From Tyto alba (lineage: Eukaryota > Chordata > Aves > Strigiformes > Tytonidae), in NCBI RefSeq assembly GCF_018691265.1, contig NW_024881324.1, positions 10,109,730 through 10,173,729 of the forward strand: a stretch of 64,000 bases of DNA. The letters run 5' to 3'. The notes beneath the pieces were generated by a model. The model ran no database searches. It worked only from the letters and a program-made list of their open reading frames with translations, and was not told the DNA's origin. Numbering within the stretch: position 1 is the stretch's first letter; each line of letters begins with the position of its first letter. The translations under genes were made by a program, and so were the position numbers. This document shows, piece by piece, positions 50,693-63,700 of this stretch.

Positions 50693-51572
50693 AACGGCGG
50701 GGCGGGGCGGGCGGTGGAGGTGTCGCGGCCGCCCCGTTGGAGCGGCTCCGCCGCCCCGACGAGAGGGTCTGGCCTTCTCCTACCCTTCCCCAGCCGCCGC
50801 GGCAGCCGGCAGCGGGGAGCCGGGGCCGCCCGGACAGCGCGGAGGGGGAGCCCGGGGGGTGGCGAGGGGTGAGAGCGGCCTGGTGTGTGCCCGGCCCCCC
50901 GCCTGGGCTCCGGGGGGTGTGTGGGGGGTGTCTCAAATGGTTGGGTTTGGCAGCAGCAGCGGTGAGACGGGGGTATAACACCCCCCCCCGCCCCCCCTTT
51001 TCTTCCGTGGCACGTTTTGGGGTCCGGGCCGAGCGAGCAGTGACAGGCGAGTAAAGCCGGGGGCTGTGTGGTCAGTAGGAGGAAAGACCCGTGCCCGGCC
51101 TTTGCCTTTGGCTCCCACTGCTAACTCTGGCGAGGCCAGGGTGAGTTTATTTTCTGGCACGTTTATATTTGTTGCCTCGTGTTGAGGTGCAGTAGCTGTC
51201 AGCGTGGAAGCTGGACGCTGGGGGACCAGCAGCCGCAATGCCATCACAGAGACAGGCATAGAATCCACTGAGCTCCTAACTGAGAAAGCCTGGCTCTGAA
51301 TATAAACTCAAGTGAACTCAAATGCCTGTGATCCGACATGGAGCTGTCGTGCTGCAAAGCGTGCCAGTTTCACCTATGATAAATAGATAAGACTCTCTTG
51401 GTATTTGTGGTATTTCCGTGCACTGTGCTGTAATAATAGAAATGACCTTGGCTATCACAAAGACCAAGGCTGTTAACTGCAAGTTGCATTGTGATCTCTC
51501 AGGTGAATGGCTGTTTTTTTAAAGTATCAAATTATACTGTGCTGCTGTTTCATAGCGGGCAGACTGTCTACA

Positions 51573-51745
51573 GCCATGCTGAGTCAGAATAAATGTCCAT
51601 TTAGCTGGTATCCTTTCTCCCACAATGGCTGTTAGCAGATGGTATGAGAAAGTACAAGAAAGGAATGCAAGTGGAGACTAATCCTTTCCTTGCTATAACC
51701 TCCCTGCTTCTAATAGGATGGAGTGTAGGGGCTTTCCAAGAAATA
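51573..51745 (-). mobile_element. Old CR1/L3-type LINE 3' end remnant
   Basis: On the plus strand it reads GCTGAGTCAGAATAAATGTCCATTTAGC, then GGTATCCTTTCTCCCACAATGGC, then a diverged stretch with AATGCAAGTGGAGAC and TGCTTCTAATAGGATGGAG. This is the reverse complement of the old sauropsid CR1 3' region (ctgggtcagaccaatggtccatctagcccagtatcctgtcttccgacagtggcc). The copy is heavily diverged, so the insertion is ancient. Confidence 0.65.
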
Positions 51746-52160
51746 GGAAACATTTAGACCGTTATGCTGAATAAACACCCCTGGCCCCATACTGAGATGG
51801 TCATACCTTTTTATCAAAGGCTCTCTAAAAACTGCCCTATAAAACATCTGAGGGTGGAGAAAGCTGGGTTATACATTTTTTTTTTCACACCTTTCCAGCG
51901 TGGGAGTCTATTTTTCAGAGCAGGGATTGTATTTTCTTGTGTATTATGTTTTCTGGTGTATGTAGAGCAGCACTTACCAGAATGCCAATGTATCTGTACC
52001 TGCATGTGTGAATTGTTGCAGCTATGATAATAATCTACCAGCAGAGGTCACCTAGCTACTTATAAAAAGTAATTGTAGCCCACTGAAGTAATAAACTTTA
52101 TCCAAAAGTTGAGAAAGAAATTAGATTTTGATATTTTTTTTCTTGCTTGGTGTTTAAGGG

Positions 52161-52183
52161 AAAAAAAAAAAAAAAAAAAAAAA
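52161..52183. repeat. A23 tract
   Basis: Homopolymer; no retrocopy body recognised upstream. Confidence 0.9.
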
Positions 52184-52481
52184 GAAACACAAAGCAGTTG
52201 TGTGGGTTGAAAGATAGCTATCATTTCTGTATAGAATACAAATATACATAGCCTTTCCAGGCTGGTCACTTAAAGACTGTATTTCATGCCAGCACTTACT
52301 TAAAAGAGATTCCTTTTGCTAAGATGTGCATTTGAAGCCAAAATGACTCACATCAGTGTAAGATATTTTGAGCTTTGTCAGAATGCCTTGTTAAAAAGTA
52401 TTTTGTTAGCTGGCAAAAATGGCATGCATGTTTCCTTTGAGTAACAAAGCACAAACATATTGCAGAGACCTCTGAAGGTGC

Positions 52482-52498
52482 TTTTTTTTTTTTTTTTT
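52482..52498. repeat. T17 tract
   Basis: Homopolymer in AT-rich DNA. Confidence 0.9.
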
Positions 52499-54989
52499 CC
52501 CTGAAAAAACAAAACCATCTTCAGTAATATTTGGTAAGGATTCATAAATATTATTATTGTCAGAGATCCATATCCTCTGATTCAGCGATTTCTGATAGCT
52601 CTACTTTGAGATCTTGAGACTAACCAGAATCAAGCTATTCCTGTTGCTTATTCGAGTAATGCAAAAACAAATTCAGGTTTAGTTGCCAGTGGCCCGGGTG
52701 GGTCATTTCGGGCCACGGGGATTGCCAGGCCAGGAGGTGGGTTTCCCCAGGAACGGGTAACCCCCTGACCCTTCCTGGGACACTGTGAGGTACCGGGCAG
52801 GTCTGTGCCACTCAGAAATACCCTTTGGGAGGTTTGCCAAAGAAGGAAGATTCGCTCGCTCTGTAGCTATTTATAGTAGGAGTTTGTAACAGTGTGGGTC
52901 ACTGTAGAGGTCTTATAAAATAAGCAGAACAGGACTAAACTTTGGCTAGCAGTCAGTGTTTGCAGAATGGAAGCACAAAGTCGTGGGCGATCGTACAAAG
53001 TCATGTACTCAACAAGCAGTCCCGGTGCATTCCAAGCCACAGCTTGCCCCAGCGGCCGGGACGTTTGCGCTGTAGCTGCACTGCTGCCCGTTTGGGCCAG
53101 GGTGGAAGCAGGAGTTGAGGCTGACTGCTCCTGCAGCAGGCTCTTTCCCTTTCTAGCTGGAGTACCTTGGCCAGCTGCAGCTGAGACACTGTGTGATGGG
53201 GTGAAAACTTAGCTGGCCAGCCAGGCTCTGGTTTGAATGTTGCAGCTGGAAGAGGCCATGGCACTGACTGAGTTTTCTAAAGGACATTTTGTATAGTGTC
53301 AGAAATGTGAAATGCCTGCTTATCAGCAAAACAATAAAAGGAGATTGTAAAACTGTGCCTTTCTGTCTAGGGAACAAGGGGAGCAACATGCTGTTTTCTG
53401 CAGATTTGAAACACAATTCTCAATCAAGTGAAAGTTGCGTAACTTGTCCCTTCACTCACTGCCCCTCTTGCTGATTACTTTCCTCTTTGAGGCCATCCAG
53501 TTCCCCTGCACCCCTTCTTACACAACATACATTCCTTTACATAACATGCAGATTAAAGAGCTGACTATTTTAGGCTTCTTGGAAATTACCTTATTCTCAT
53601 CTGTCCCTACCCAGCCAAGAATGAATTTAATTCCCCAAAGAGATATGAGGGTCTTTGGGCAGAAGCATAATTACTCGCAAACCAACTTTCTTAAATTCTC
53701 CCCATCTCCACTTCAGGATGTTTATCAAAAGATGTAGGTGCCTCCCTCATGCTACACTTGTGGACCTCTTGAAGCTCTGAGGAGAGGAGGGAGGTCAGCC
53801 GCTAATCCAGCAGCCTCAGCCCCACCTGTTTGTAGCATATGGCTGGATCCTCTTCCCATCCCAATACCACCAAGGGTCATTTTCCTTTCAGAATTTACTC
53901 CACATACAAAACCCTATTTAAACTAAGGAGGAAGGTGGCAACTATATGATGCTTGGTGCAGAAGAGCCACCATCAGATGAGAAAAGAAAGCTCTTCCAGA
54001 CCATGCGTGTTCTGGCACCAGGTGGCAAGTGACTAGATACGATTTAAAACACAGAAATCAGACTCAGCTTAGAGCTCAAATAGAAGAGAAAATCTGAGCA
54101 AAGTTCACAGTTTCTCCCAGGGCTAAAGTTGTTATTACCAGGAACCGAAGAAGGACGGTTCGCAAAGACTCAGGTTTCAGAAGTACCGTTGTGAAGCATT
54201 CTTCCCAATTATACTTTTCCACAACAAAGAATTGGAAGCGTCAGGGAAGTGTTTCACTGGAAGGCAAGCCAATTTTTAAACGAGGGGAAACATCAGGTGG
54301 GAAAAGGCTTAAATAGTATGGGAATAAAGAATCCACCGTACTTTTGGGTGAGAGTTAACAGGAACTTCCCCCCTACTTTTACTGCCCAGCTCTGCCCGGC
54401 TGTCGTGGAAGAAAGTCTCCCGTTCCCACTGCAGGGAGGCACAGGGGTCCCGGAGGTGCCTGGCCATCCCCTGTCCCAGCGAGCCTTAGCAGCTCCTCCT
54501 GTTTCCATCTTTTACTCTGCGTTTGCTCTTGTGCAGGAGCAGCAAGCAGAATATCAGAAGCAAGGCAAAAGGTTAAGCTCTGTGGGTGTAACACGGGGCA
54601 GGTGACCTGAGCCCTCTCTCCCAGGCCTTGCGTGGGTGACAGGGGTGACCTGTACTGCCGAGGGAGCGTGCCCGGCGCGGTGCCTGGATGCCACTCTCAC
54701 CCTCAGGCTTGGGTGAGTGGTTATTTCTGTTATGGTAGCTCAGGATCCTGCACACAGAGGCCCTGAAGGATTTCAGTCCCTAGTTCTTTGGCATTAGAAA
54801 CAGTTTTTACAGTGGTGCTTAGCTTGGATTTAATTTTTTAATTGACCTGATGTCATTTTCTCATGTCACTGACATATTAGTAGAAGTTGTAAGGCAAAGA
54901 CTTCACTTCTGTCCCAGAAAATCTTGAATTGCTGAAGCCTGGGGAAATATTCTGGAGAAGGAGCTCTATGTCTTATCTCTGTGCTGTTG

Positions 54990-55078
54990 CAGGCACATCC
55001 ACCATCAGCCATGTCAGACACAAAATGCTGGGCTGGATAGTCTGATCCAATGGGACTGTGATATATTCTTATAGCTAT
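54990..55078 (+). mobile_element. Old CR1/L3-type LINE 3' end remnant
   Basis: CCACCATCAGCCATGTCAGACACAAAATGCTGGGCTGGATAG followed by TCTGATCCAATGGGACTG and TATTCTTATAG. This matches the sauropsid CR1 end (ccactgtcagagacaggatgctgggctagatggaccttggtctgatccag..ttcttatg) in forward orientation. It is the same type as the copy at 51.6 kb, in opposite orientation. Confidence 0.65.
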
Positions 55079-55899
55079 GCTTTGACTCCTAAGTTCGTTT
55101 TGGAAAAGAAAAAGTATTTCTGCATGATCTTCAGCTCCATTCCATCAGTCAAGTTCCAAATACAAGCAGTACGAATTATGTCTTCTAGAAGTGTGAAAAG
55201 ATGGTAAAATGTTACACATGTAACAATCAGCCTCTTAAGAATGGGTTATGCAAATGAGAATTTAACTATAATAAAGATTATCATCAATAAATACAAGACA
55301 TTTGTGCAAAGACTGCAACAGAGGGGTTTAGTGAAGAAAAGAAAAATACAGAACAGAAAACGTCACTTGTAGAAAAGCAGATCTGGTTCTGTATACAACC
55401 TCTTCTACGAATACAGCAGCATATGATAGAATACTTATTTGCAAATAACAGTTAGTGGAAAATGTGCTTTATCAGGTTTGTTTACTTGCTTCTTGGCAAG
55501 TCTGGCTTGCGAGGAAGTCAAACCCAGCAGATCGAATTAGAAAATCTTCCAAAGCAAATCACTAAGAGCAGCGCACAGCTCTCTGACTGATCATCTTGCT
55601 CCTATCAACAGTGCATTTCAGAGTTTCATGTTCTTTAATAAATGCCACTTTCCCATAATCTTGGCAAAGAATCAGTAATGCCATCCCAGTGTCCAGAGTT
55701 GGGAATTGAAGCAAGGAGGCCACTACTCATCCTTTTCTAACTGTAGATATTCTGCTACAATTTATAAACTAGATGAACATCTTAGCTCACCTGGTGTCTG
55801 AATTGCCCTCCAGACTATGGAAAGGGGCCCAAGGTGCTGACAGTCCTAAATTCAAGCACCATCTTCCGCTTAAAGTCTAGAGTTAGTTGGGGATGAATC

Positions 55900-56012
55900 C
55901 AAGTCAATGACTTGCCTAGGATCTGTGAGAAATTGCTTTGGGGGTGGAGAAATGAGCTGAGTTCCTCAAACCTGTGTCCTGTATCCTGCCCGTTACATTA
56001 TCAGTCCTCTCT
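55900..56012. repeat. MIR-like ancient repeat remnant
   Basis: AGTCAATGACTTGCCTAGGATCTGTGAGAAATTG, then GAGCTGAGTTCCTCAAACCTGTGTCC and CCTGCCCGTTACATTATCAG. This follows the MIR order gtgacttgcccaaggtcac..gaacccaggtctcc..cctaaccac. Diverged but with consistent order. Confidence 0.5.
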
Positions 56013-56708
56013 AATACAGAGATTTGATTGTCAAAACTGACTTTTTAACTGTTTTGATTTGTCCATCTCCTGGATTTTATGTTGCTTTGCTCAGAAAAAG
56101 TCCTTGCGAAATCTTCATTTCATGCAGCTTGCTCAGAGACACTTCTTTGAATTAAGGAATTTAGTTGCCTTTTCATGCCTAGTTTTTTCACCTATCATGT
56201 GGCTTGCTCCCCCTTCTAATGAGACTGTCTCCAAAGGCTCAGGTTAGTAGATGTCTGAGAGCTATCTGGATTTACCCTTTCCTGAGTGCATAAAAGCCGT
56301 GCTGAAATGAAAGTAATGAGCCAATGCATTGTTCCAAGAATGGTGCTGAACTTTCTTTACAGCACAGCCCTTTTGCTGCCACGTGTAGCCCCCTCTGTGA
56401 CTGTTTTGCCAGCTCTGTTTTCAGCCCGGGGTTAGATGAGCAGGCTTGCTGGTTCCACTGTTTTCTTTGTGAGAGAAATGAGTATGTGCTAGGAAACACC
56501 ATGGGTTTCGATACAGCCTGAGCCATAGGTATGGGTTTGTTTTTCTTTCATTACTAGTTCCAGATACTTGCTTTGCTCCCAAATCTGTTAGCACTATGCT
56601 TCTGTGCATCATCACCGGAAAAGCGGATAGGGAAGTAGCCTCATATGAACCAGCACTACTAGCATTAAAGATCTACTTGTTGTCCATTTGGGCAGATGCT
56701 TGTGTCTG

Positions 56709-56710
<2 letters not shown>

Positions 56711-56740
<30 letters not shown>
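56711..56740. repeat. T30 tract
   Basis: Perfect homopolymer of 30. Confidence 0.92.
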
Positions 56741-57099
56741 CTGACCTGGCATACTTTGCCTGCAACAGAAATACTGGCCATCTCTCTCCAGCTGCAGTTC
56801 CTAGTCTTTATCTGCCCTTGTTTCTCCCAGAAGGCAGCTTTTTGAGGAAACATTGTATTAAACATGCTCCACCTGCTTCTTGCACCCAGCCTCAGCTTGA
56901 ACAAGTTACACCAAAAGCTGTCAGAGGAGAGAAGCTGCAGATAAACTACAATAAGCAGAAATAAAATTCAGAAGCTCTTCTTCTTAAAGGGACAATAGGA
57001 GGGACACCCTCTTATTTTTCAAGGGACATATATGCGTTAAGATATCTACTCTGTGTCTGAGGTAAAACATGGACCGCACAGATCCAGGGGTTGTAATGG

Positions 57100-57330
57100 C
57101 AATTACTCACCGGTGACGCTGACAGGAGGGAGATCTTGTTACCTGTCAGAGCCAGGAAAACAGGAGCGGCAGCTTGAGAATCTCAGCACTGAGCTAAGAC
57201 GACCTTATGTCTGCCACCGCCTGCCTTCAGTTACACGACCGAGCTTGTCCTCAAGTGGGCACGCAGCCTGCAGCACCGGCGCTGCCACCCGCACCCGGCG
57301 ACGCGCCTGGGAAATGCGAGGGGGGTGAGA
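57100..57330. other. Small CpG-enriched patch upstream of EDN1
   Basis: Repeated CpG (caccggtgacgctg, ccaccgcctg, cagcaccggcgctgcc, acccggcgacgcgcc) within about 230 bp of otherwise AT-rich DNA, about 7 kb upstream of the EDN1 start. It is not long enough to be a standard island and has no supported gene. It could be a regulatory element or the 5' end of an unannotated transcript. Confidence 0.4.
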
Positions 57331-59566
57331 AACCACTGGAAGGCAAGGGGCTACTTATGACTCCAGGTTGCTGTGAGCAGCTCAAAACCCGAGGTGCCTA
57401 ACAGGGCTGTATGTTGACTGACACTTGCCATATAGGACACACAACATATAGGCTGCTTTCACCAAGTACCCTCGAGGCATGTCTCTATTAGGAATTTTTC
57501 ACCCCCCGTTTCCATTTTCGCTACTCAGCAGAATCTGAGCAGGTACCACTGTGAACCCCCCTGCAGGCTTGATGCCTGCAGCCAGAGCTTTCTGTTTTTG
57601 CTGTTCCAAGCAGATTTACTTCCTATGGCAAAAAAAGGCAATGCAAATTCCTCAGTTTTCTATATGAGTTCAGCATTATAGTTGTAGGCATTCAGCTGAA
57701 GTGGTGGAAGCCTCCATAGGAAAGGTATCGCGTGGGACCTTTGCTCTGATGGGCTGCTATAGCACAGTGCAGAGAAAATGCAGGGCTGTGCTTTGACAAA
57801 AATAGTTTGTGGATGATGAAGACTTCTTCCACTGTTACTACCAGTAGTGTACATGCAGAAAACCACTCATCATCCTTTGGCTAATCCTGTTCAGATTAGC
57901 TAACTCTGAGTTGTAGTTGACCTGTTACTATTAGTGTCACTGTATGTGGGCAGCTATTGCCTTAACAATTGCTCCCTAGTGTTATTTTCCCAATGTTTGT
58001 CATCTCTTCACAGTTTTTAATGACATCTTTTTCATATTTAAAGACAAACATATTCCACCTTTCTGAACAGGATTATGATGTAAAACTAGTATCAGTTTCA
58101 GTTCAAATGGACAGGTACATCCAGGAACAGCTGTTTCATACACTGGGTTTAGGATAACTCTTGTGAAAATAGGAACTGCATATATCACACAGTAAAGTTC
58201 TAGCCATCAGTTAACAGAGCAGACCAGCTTTCCTCAAATTCTTGCAGATACATTTCTTTTTTCCAGTGAAAAGACTGTTTCTGAAAAGCTAAGGTAGTTT
58301 TACACCTTCTAAAACTGAGCAGAAGCAGTTTAGTTTTAGTTTAGGAGGGCAGAATAGTAAGGAGGGTCCAAACCTGACTGAAACAGAGTTTAGCATTGTG
58401 TTTTAGTACATTTCAGCAATGAGTTATCCATATGGTTTCATTCTTAGTTTTTAAAATTACTTTAAAGTCACACTTTTCTCTAGAACAGTGAAATTTAAGA
58501 GAAAGTCCAGGCCAAACACAAGGAACAGCAATGGTATGATTCAGAGGCCTCATTTCTCAAGAGCTCTTATCATGACATGAAATTTTTTAACCTTTCTCCA
58601 GCCACCGCTGACCAGAACTGTATCTTTTCCCAGAAGAAGAGCTGGCACTAAATTTGAAAATTTGAAGCCTTGCTTCCGTTGCTGGTAATTGCTCTATGAA
58701 CTGGGCCACATGACAAAGCTTGAAGCTTTATTTGCAGCTTGGTTGCTTCCCTGTCAAAGTGGAAATCAAAATCAACAAGGCAAAGTAACCTTCTCAAAAC
58801 CCACTTATCTTCACAGGAAACTGGTTCAGGATTAGGCAAAACAGAAATCCCCACTTCCTTTTTCTAGAGAAATTCCACTATCTTAATTAGCAGATGCGTG
58901 TTTCATTTTCTTCCACTGCCCTTGTTATAAGAAGAGGATGAGACTTTTTCCATTCTGCCACTTCTCACCCCATAAAAATCAGCTGTGATACTTGAATGAA
59001 AATAGCATCCTGTTTTCCTTTCAGTTTGTTCAGGATTGTATAAGATATTCCTTACAATGAGAAGGTGGGGGTTCCAGCACTGGTAGGAAAAAGAGACTTT
59101 TGCTGGAAACAATCACTTCAGCTAAGACCTCGCTTGCTATGCATGCTTGCTAGGCATGTGTGCTTTATGGAAAATAAACTGGTGGAAGCTCAGCTGGGGT
59201 GAATCACCTGGCTTCTCGGACCTTGTATATGGCACTGCGCTACGAGAAATTCTGGGAAGTAAGCAACTGGTGCCAGCATTGCTGGTCTCCAGAGATGCTG
59301 CTGGGAGGGCAGAGAACCTGGTAGGGCGAAGGGCCAGCGCGAGGCTCCCCGGAGGAGGGCAGCTGTGCAAGCTGTTTAGCGGAGCCCTTGGAGCCGGTGC
59401 CCCGTCTCCCCCTCCTCCTCCTGAAGAACAGTTACCGTAAACTGCTGCTTTGAGATAGGGAACCTGCCCCACATCTCCCTGGAGCAAAGTACACTGTAGC
59501 AAAAGAAGGTGCTGATTAGTTGCATGCAATCTAAATCTAAACTCCTGTTCTGTAAAAGTAAAAAGC

Positions 59567-59590
59567 TTTTTTTTTTTTTTTTTTTTTTTT
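59567..59590. repeat. T24 tract
   Basis: Perfect homopolymer. Confidence 0.92.
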
Positions 59591-60682
59591 CACCTTTTCT
59601 TTGGTCTTATCACCAAGGGCATGGTTTTCTCAAAGGTTATTTGAGAGCCCACGGTCTTGAAGTACACGTGTTGGCCCACTGCATAAGAAATACAGCTAAG
59701 CAATGAAGGAACTACAAAGTGCTACATCCTCTATGTGGTGTAACATTGACATTTAACTTAGTCCCAGAGCAGCAAGAACCATGAAAGAGGCATGAAAGAT
59801 GAAAATGTCATGGGGTGAAGCCTAAAACAGGGCACAAGGAAGAAATACACATTTTGGGGGCCATTCAAGAGAGACAGTTCCAACAGAAGAACCATACAGC
59901 TGCCAAAATTGCAAGGTCTCTGCTGCTGGGCTGATTTGAACACGTAACCTGCGCTCAGTGGTGTTAACTGCGTGACCTGTTCCACTGACTTCAAGAATAT
60001 CTCATTGGTATCATTTGCAGATTGAGGGTCGTATGTGTCTCCTTTTGCTGGGCACCAGTACATGGCAGAGAGCAGGTGACAGAAGTAGTTCAAAGCTGTC
60101 TAGAGATACCACTACCTTGTGAATACTATTAAAGGAAATTCGTGTTTCTGGGCTCACAGGTGCACACGGTCACCCCGCTGTGGTCACCTACCTCTTGTGG
60201 AGTGTGCCCCTGGCATTTAACATCCAAAGCTCAGGAGCTTCATTGACCTAAGGACATTCCTCTCTTAGGAGTTTTGATCTGAGTCTAAGGGGCTTCAGGG
60301 AATACTGGTTTTGTTTTTTTTTTCCCCATTCAGCTCTGTCAGAGTTCTCTTCCACAAGGTTCCGTCACCTCAGGGATTTACTGATGCTTTTGACGTGTCT
60401 GGGGATATTAGAAATACTACACAAGTCGCTATTCTGGATCTTAAAAGTGACTGTTGACATTTCTTTGAAAGTTTCTCCCTGGGCAGGGAGACCAAGTGTA
60501 GGAGAATACCAACTTGGGGGCACAGATAGATCCAGGACTAGTCTCCAGTTGTGATACAGTTACTATTATGGAGAGTTACTTCATTATAATAACAGACTTC
60601 AGTGGTGCAATAAGCTTTGTGACACATACCCTATGGCATAAACCAAACAAAACCAACTCTCCCTTCACAGACCTAGCAGTTA

Positions 60683-60724
60683 TTTTTTAAGTTCCCATTT
60701 GAGTTTTTTAAGTTCCCATTTGAG
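60683..60724. repeat. Perfect 21-bp tandem duplication
   Basis: The unit T6 + AAGTTCCCATTTGAG occurs twice with no mismatch and no gap (60683-60703, 60704-60724). It lies 25 bp before an A33 tract. Perfect identity suggests a recent slippage event. Confidence 0.95.
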
Positions 60725-60749
60725 AGAGGCCAGCAACAGGTTTATAGTG

Positions 60750-60782
<33 letters not shown>
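60750..60782. repeat. A33 tract
   Basis: Perfect homopolymer of 33, the longest in the window. Confidence 0.92.
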
Positions 60783-60785
<3 letters not shown>

Positions 60786-63700
60786 GTTGCAAAAAGGAAA
60801 AGGACAACCTGGAAAGAAGAAAATGAGAAGGTGGTAGAAGGTTAAGGCATAGGGATCTGTTTTCTGAAGGAACTTGTTCCCCAGGTTCTGAAGGGTGGAC
60901 CTGAATACAAGGAGAGGAGCCCAGGTGGTTCAGTGCAGGGAATCGATACCTCAACTCAGCATCAAGGTCCCAAAGTAGATTGGAGAAGAAATAGCTCTTT
61001 CCCTCAGTACTGCTGTAATCCTGGTCTGTTCCGGCCTGGAGAGGCTGCTCAGCTACCCAAGACTAAAAAGCTGTGATATTGTAGATGATGACAACAAGCA
61101 ATTGCAAAAAACTGCATTTGTTTAATAGCTAAAAACTGAGTCTGGGACTTTCACCAAAAAAAAGCCTAAAACAAGTTACTAGTAAACTGAGCACATCTTG
61201 CCTGGATTATGGAGTTACCCCAGTCAAAGTGTCCCACTGGACTTTTTCTGCTCTTGGCTGAATTTCCCTTCCCAGACCATCTGACCACAGCTGGCTCTCT
61301 CAGAGGGCTTCCAGGTTTGCATTTATTGTTCAAACTAATCAACTTGTTTTGATAAAATAAGGAACAGGAAAATCGGAACACTGAGGCTTTTCGTTTCTGA
61401 TAGGCATTGTACTACATTGTTATTGCTGCCGAAAAGATCTGGAGCCTGGCCGTGCTTGTCTTCTCCAGCCTTACTACAGCCCGCATGCCTCTAGGTGGTG
61501 CCTCACTCTAACATTTAATGCCAGGAGCTGGGGAGCAGCAGCCTCAGGCTGGGTTTTGCTCAGCAAGTGATGCCAGCAGTCACATCACTCACAGTGCCTT
61601 TCCAGGGGTGGCAGAGGGAGCAAAGCAAGCAGTCCAGCTGAGCCCTTTTTACCATATTGCTAGGAAAGTATATTTCCTTCAGGCAAATAAGCTACAGCTA
61701 GTACTAGAAGGATCCCCCACAGCAACAGACATGTCTGCAGTTCATCCAGACCCTACGTACAGACTTCATCCAGACCTGACAGAGCCACCTTCGCCTAAAG
61801 CCACTGTGGGTCAGGCCCCTAATCCCAAAGAAAACCATTAGTTGCTTTGCTTTGAGGCTGCTGAAAAGCCCTGTCATCTAGAGAACTGGTGCCTGTAAGG
61901 AGATGTAACCAAGTTTATACCCTTCAGAAGGAAGTCTTAGAAGAGAAAAATTTAATGGATCATCAGTGGGAGTGGGTGCCTGTTTATTTCCTGCTCTGTG
62001 GCCTATTTTGCTAACCTGGCTGTGTGAAAAGTCTGTGTATAGGGCAGGAGCAACTTTTGGAAACACCTGTGGAGCAAAAGATGCCTGTAGATGGTATAGA
62101 GCTGTTCCCTATCCTCAACTGTGAGGAAGAACAATATTAGGGATTGGAATTGGAAAGGTAAGTTTGTTAGGTGTGCAGAAAGCAGTTCTTGATATTTCTC
62201 TTTACATCTTTGAGGTGAGGGACATCTAACCAGAGAAGTTCACACCCTTGGGATGATCACAGCACAACTCTTCTTCATGTCTCCTCCTTTTCCACTGTGC
62301 AACTAGGAAGCAGAACACACCACCTGTTTTGAAGCAAACTATTTGGTATGCACAGCCGTGCAAAGTCCAAATCATCCCAGACGCGGCTGAGACACCCCAG
62401 CTCCCACCTACTCACGGTGCCTTCATGTATGTCCCCCTCACGCTGGGGTAACACAGTTCCCTGACTCCTACTTGGGAAGATGGGAGCTGTCTTGGAAAGT
62501 TTGCTATTTTCTTTCCCGCTATATCTTCCTCTTGAGAGGAGTGACAGTGCCCTGTATTTGGTATGAGAAGAAAGAATTTGCCCTTGGGCTTCCTCCTTGC
62601 CCCTACAGGTTTCCATGTACTTACATTTAAGGAGAGAGCAAACCTGGGACAAAGGAGGAGGTGGTGTCACAGCTGGAGGGACATCTGAGGAGGGTCATCA
62701 CGCAAGTTCATCCCTGAAGCAGGACATGCCCAGTGGGAGGAAGGGGAACATCTCTGACATGCACTGCTCTCCTGAACAGGCTAAAGGATTAGCCCTTGGA
62801 TTTGTTTTTCAGATGATGCCATGCTAACAGCTTTCGGTGGATTTGGGCTGACTTTTCCACATCGAGTCCTTTGACCTTTTAATCCTTCCGAAATAACCTA
62901 TTCCTCCCCCCCACCGCCCCCAACTCCCAATCCCACCAGATCACCTTTTGTTGTTTTTCTCCTTGGACATGTTTTGAGAGCTTGCAGCAGTTTTTCTGGT
63001 GGGCTGGGTAATTAGCTGGCAGCTCTGGCTCCTTCCTCCCACTGGGCTGTACCTGGGGCTATGCTTATTTCTGGGTGCTGCTTGACGAGCGTGTTAGACT
63101 TGCAATTTGAAAGTTTTTCAGGGCTAAATCCAAACTTAGGCTTTTATGATAAATAATAAGGAATGCCTCTGACTTCTTTTCCCTTATGTTAACTTCTTCA
63201 TCCCTCACCGCAGCTGGCAGACCCAAAGGGTTATGCAGTTCTAAAAGAGGAAGAAAAGAAACCTGAAAAAAAGAAAATTACAGCTGGTAACTGAGGCCAG
63301 ATATAGCTGTGGTGTGGATGGGACAGGGAGTTAAAAAAGAAAGCTGGAGAGGGCCCTGGGCAGGAGATGGCTGCGGAGGTGGTCACATAACTCAAATGAA
63401 GTATCCTAAGGACCTGGAGTGTGGGGAGAGATGCAGAAAGTCCTAAAACCACTGCAAGTATGGTCACTAAAAGCTGCGTGAGAATGCCTTCTATATCCCT
63501 GATTCAGCTACATAATTTTGAGGCCCTGAAGGAAGCAGCCCTGCTAATGGCACAGCCATAGGGAGGTTCAGCCAGCTTCAGCCAGAGCATGAGCGCATGC
63601 TGTGTTTTTTCCCAAAGACAGGTAACAATCTCTGTCTCCAGCCAGGTCCCACTGTCTCCCTGGCTGCCTCTGCCGTTGGTGGCTGAAATCAAAGGATCAT

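Larger units (their letters stand above)
49330..51130. other. CpG island over EDN1 promoter and exons 1-2
   Basis: C+G and CpG density rise sharply compared with the AT-rich flanks. The densest parts are 49700-50000 and 50150-50580. The island covers the promoter, exon 1, intron 1, exon 2 and about 0.8 kb upstream. Edges were judged by eye. Confidence 0.85.
51131..54980. other. Upstream flank of EDN1, no gene recognised
   Basis: AT-rich beyond the CpG island, apart from the CR1 remnant and homopolymers listed separately. 52681-52810 and 53000-53120 are somewhat GC-richer. No exon is supported. Confidence 0.55.

Noticed and set aside
50119..50978. Long frames on both strands rich in Gly, Ala, Arg and Pro
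   Set aside because: They are products of the CpG island's GC-rich composition, differ on each strand and frame, and lack homology signs.
56711..56740. Tail of a retrocopy on the minus strand (T30)
   Set aside because: Neighbouring sequence shows no gene or SINE body in the needed orientation.
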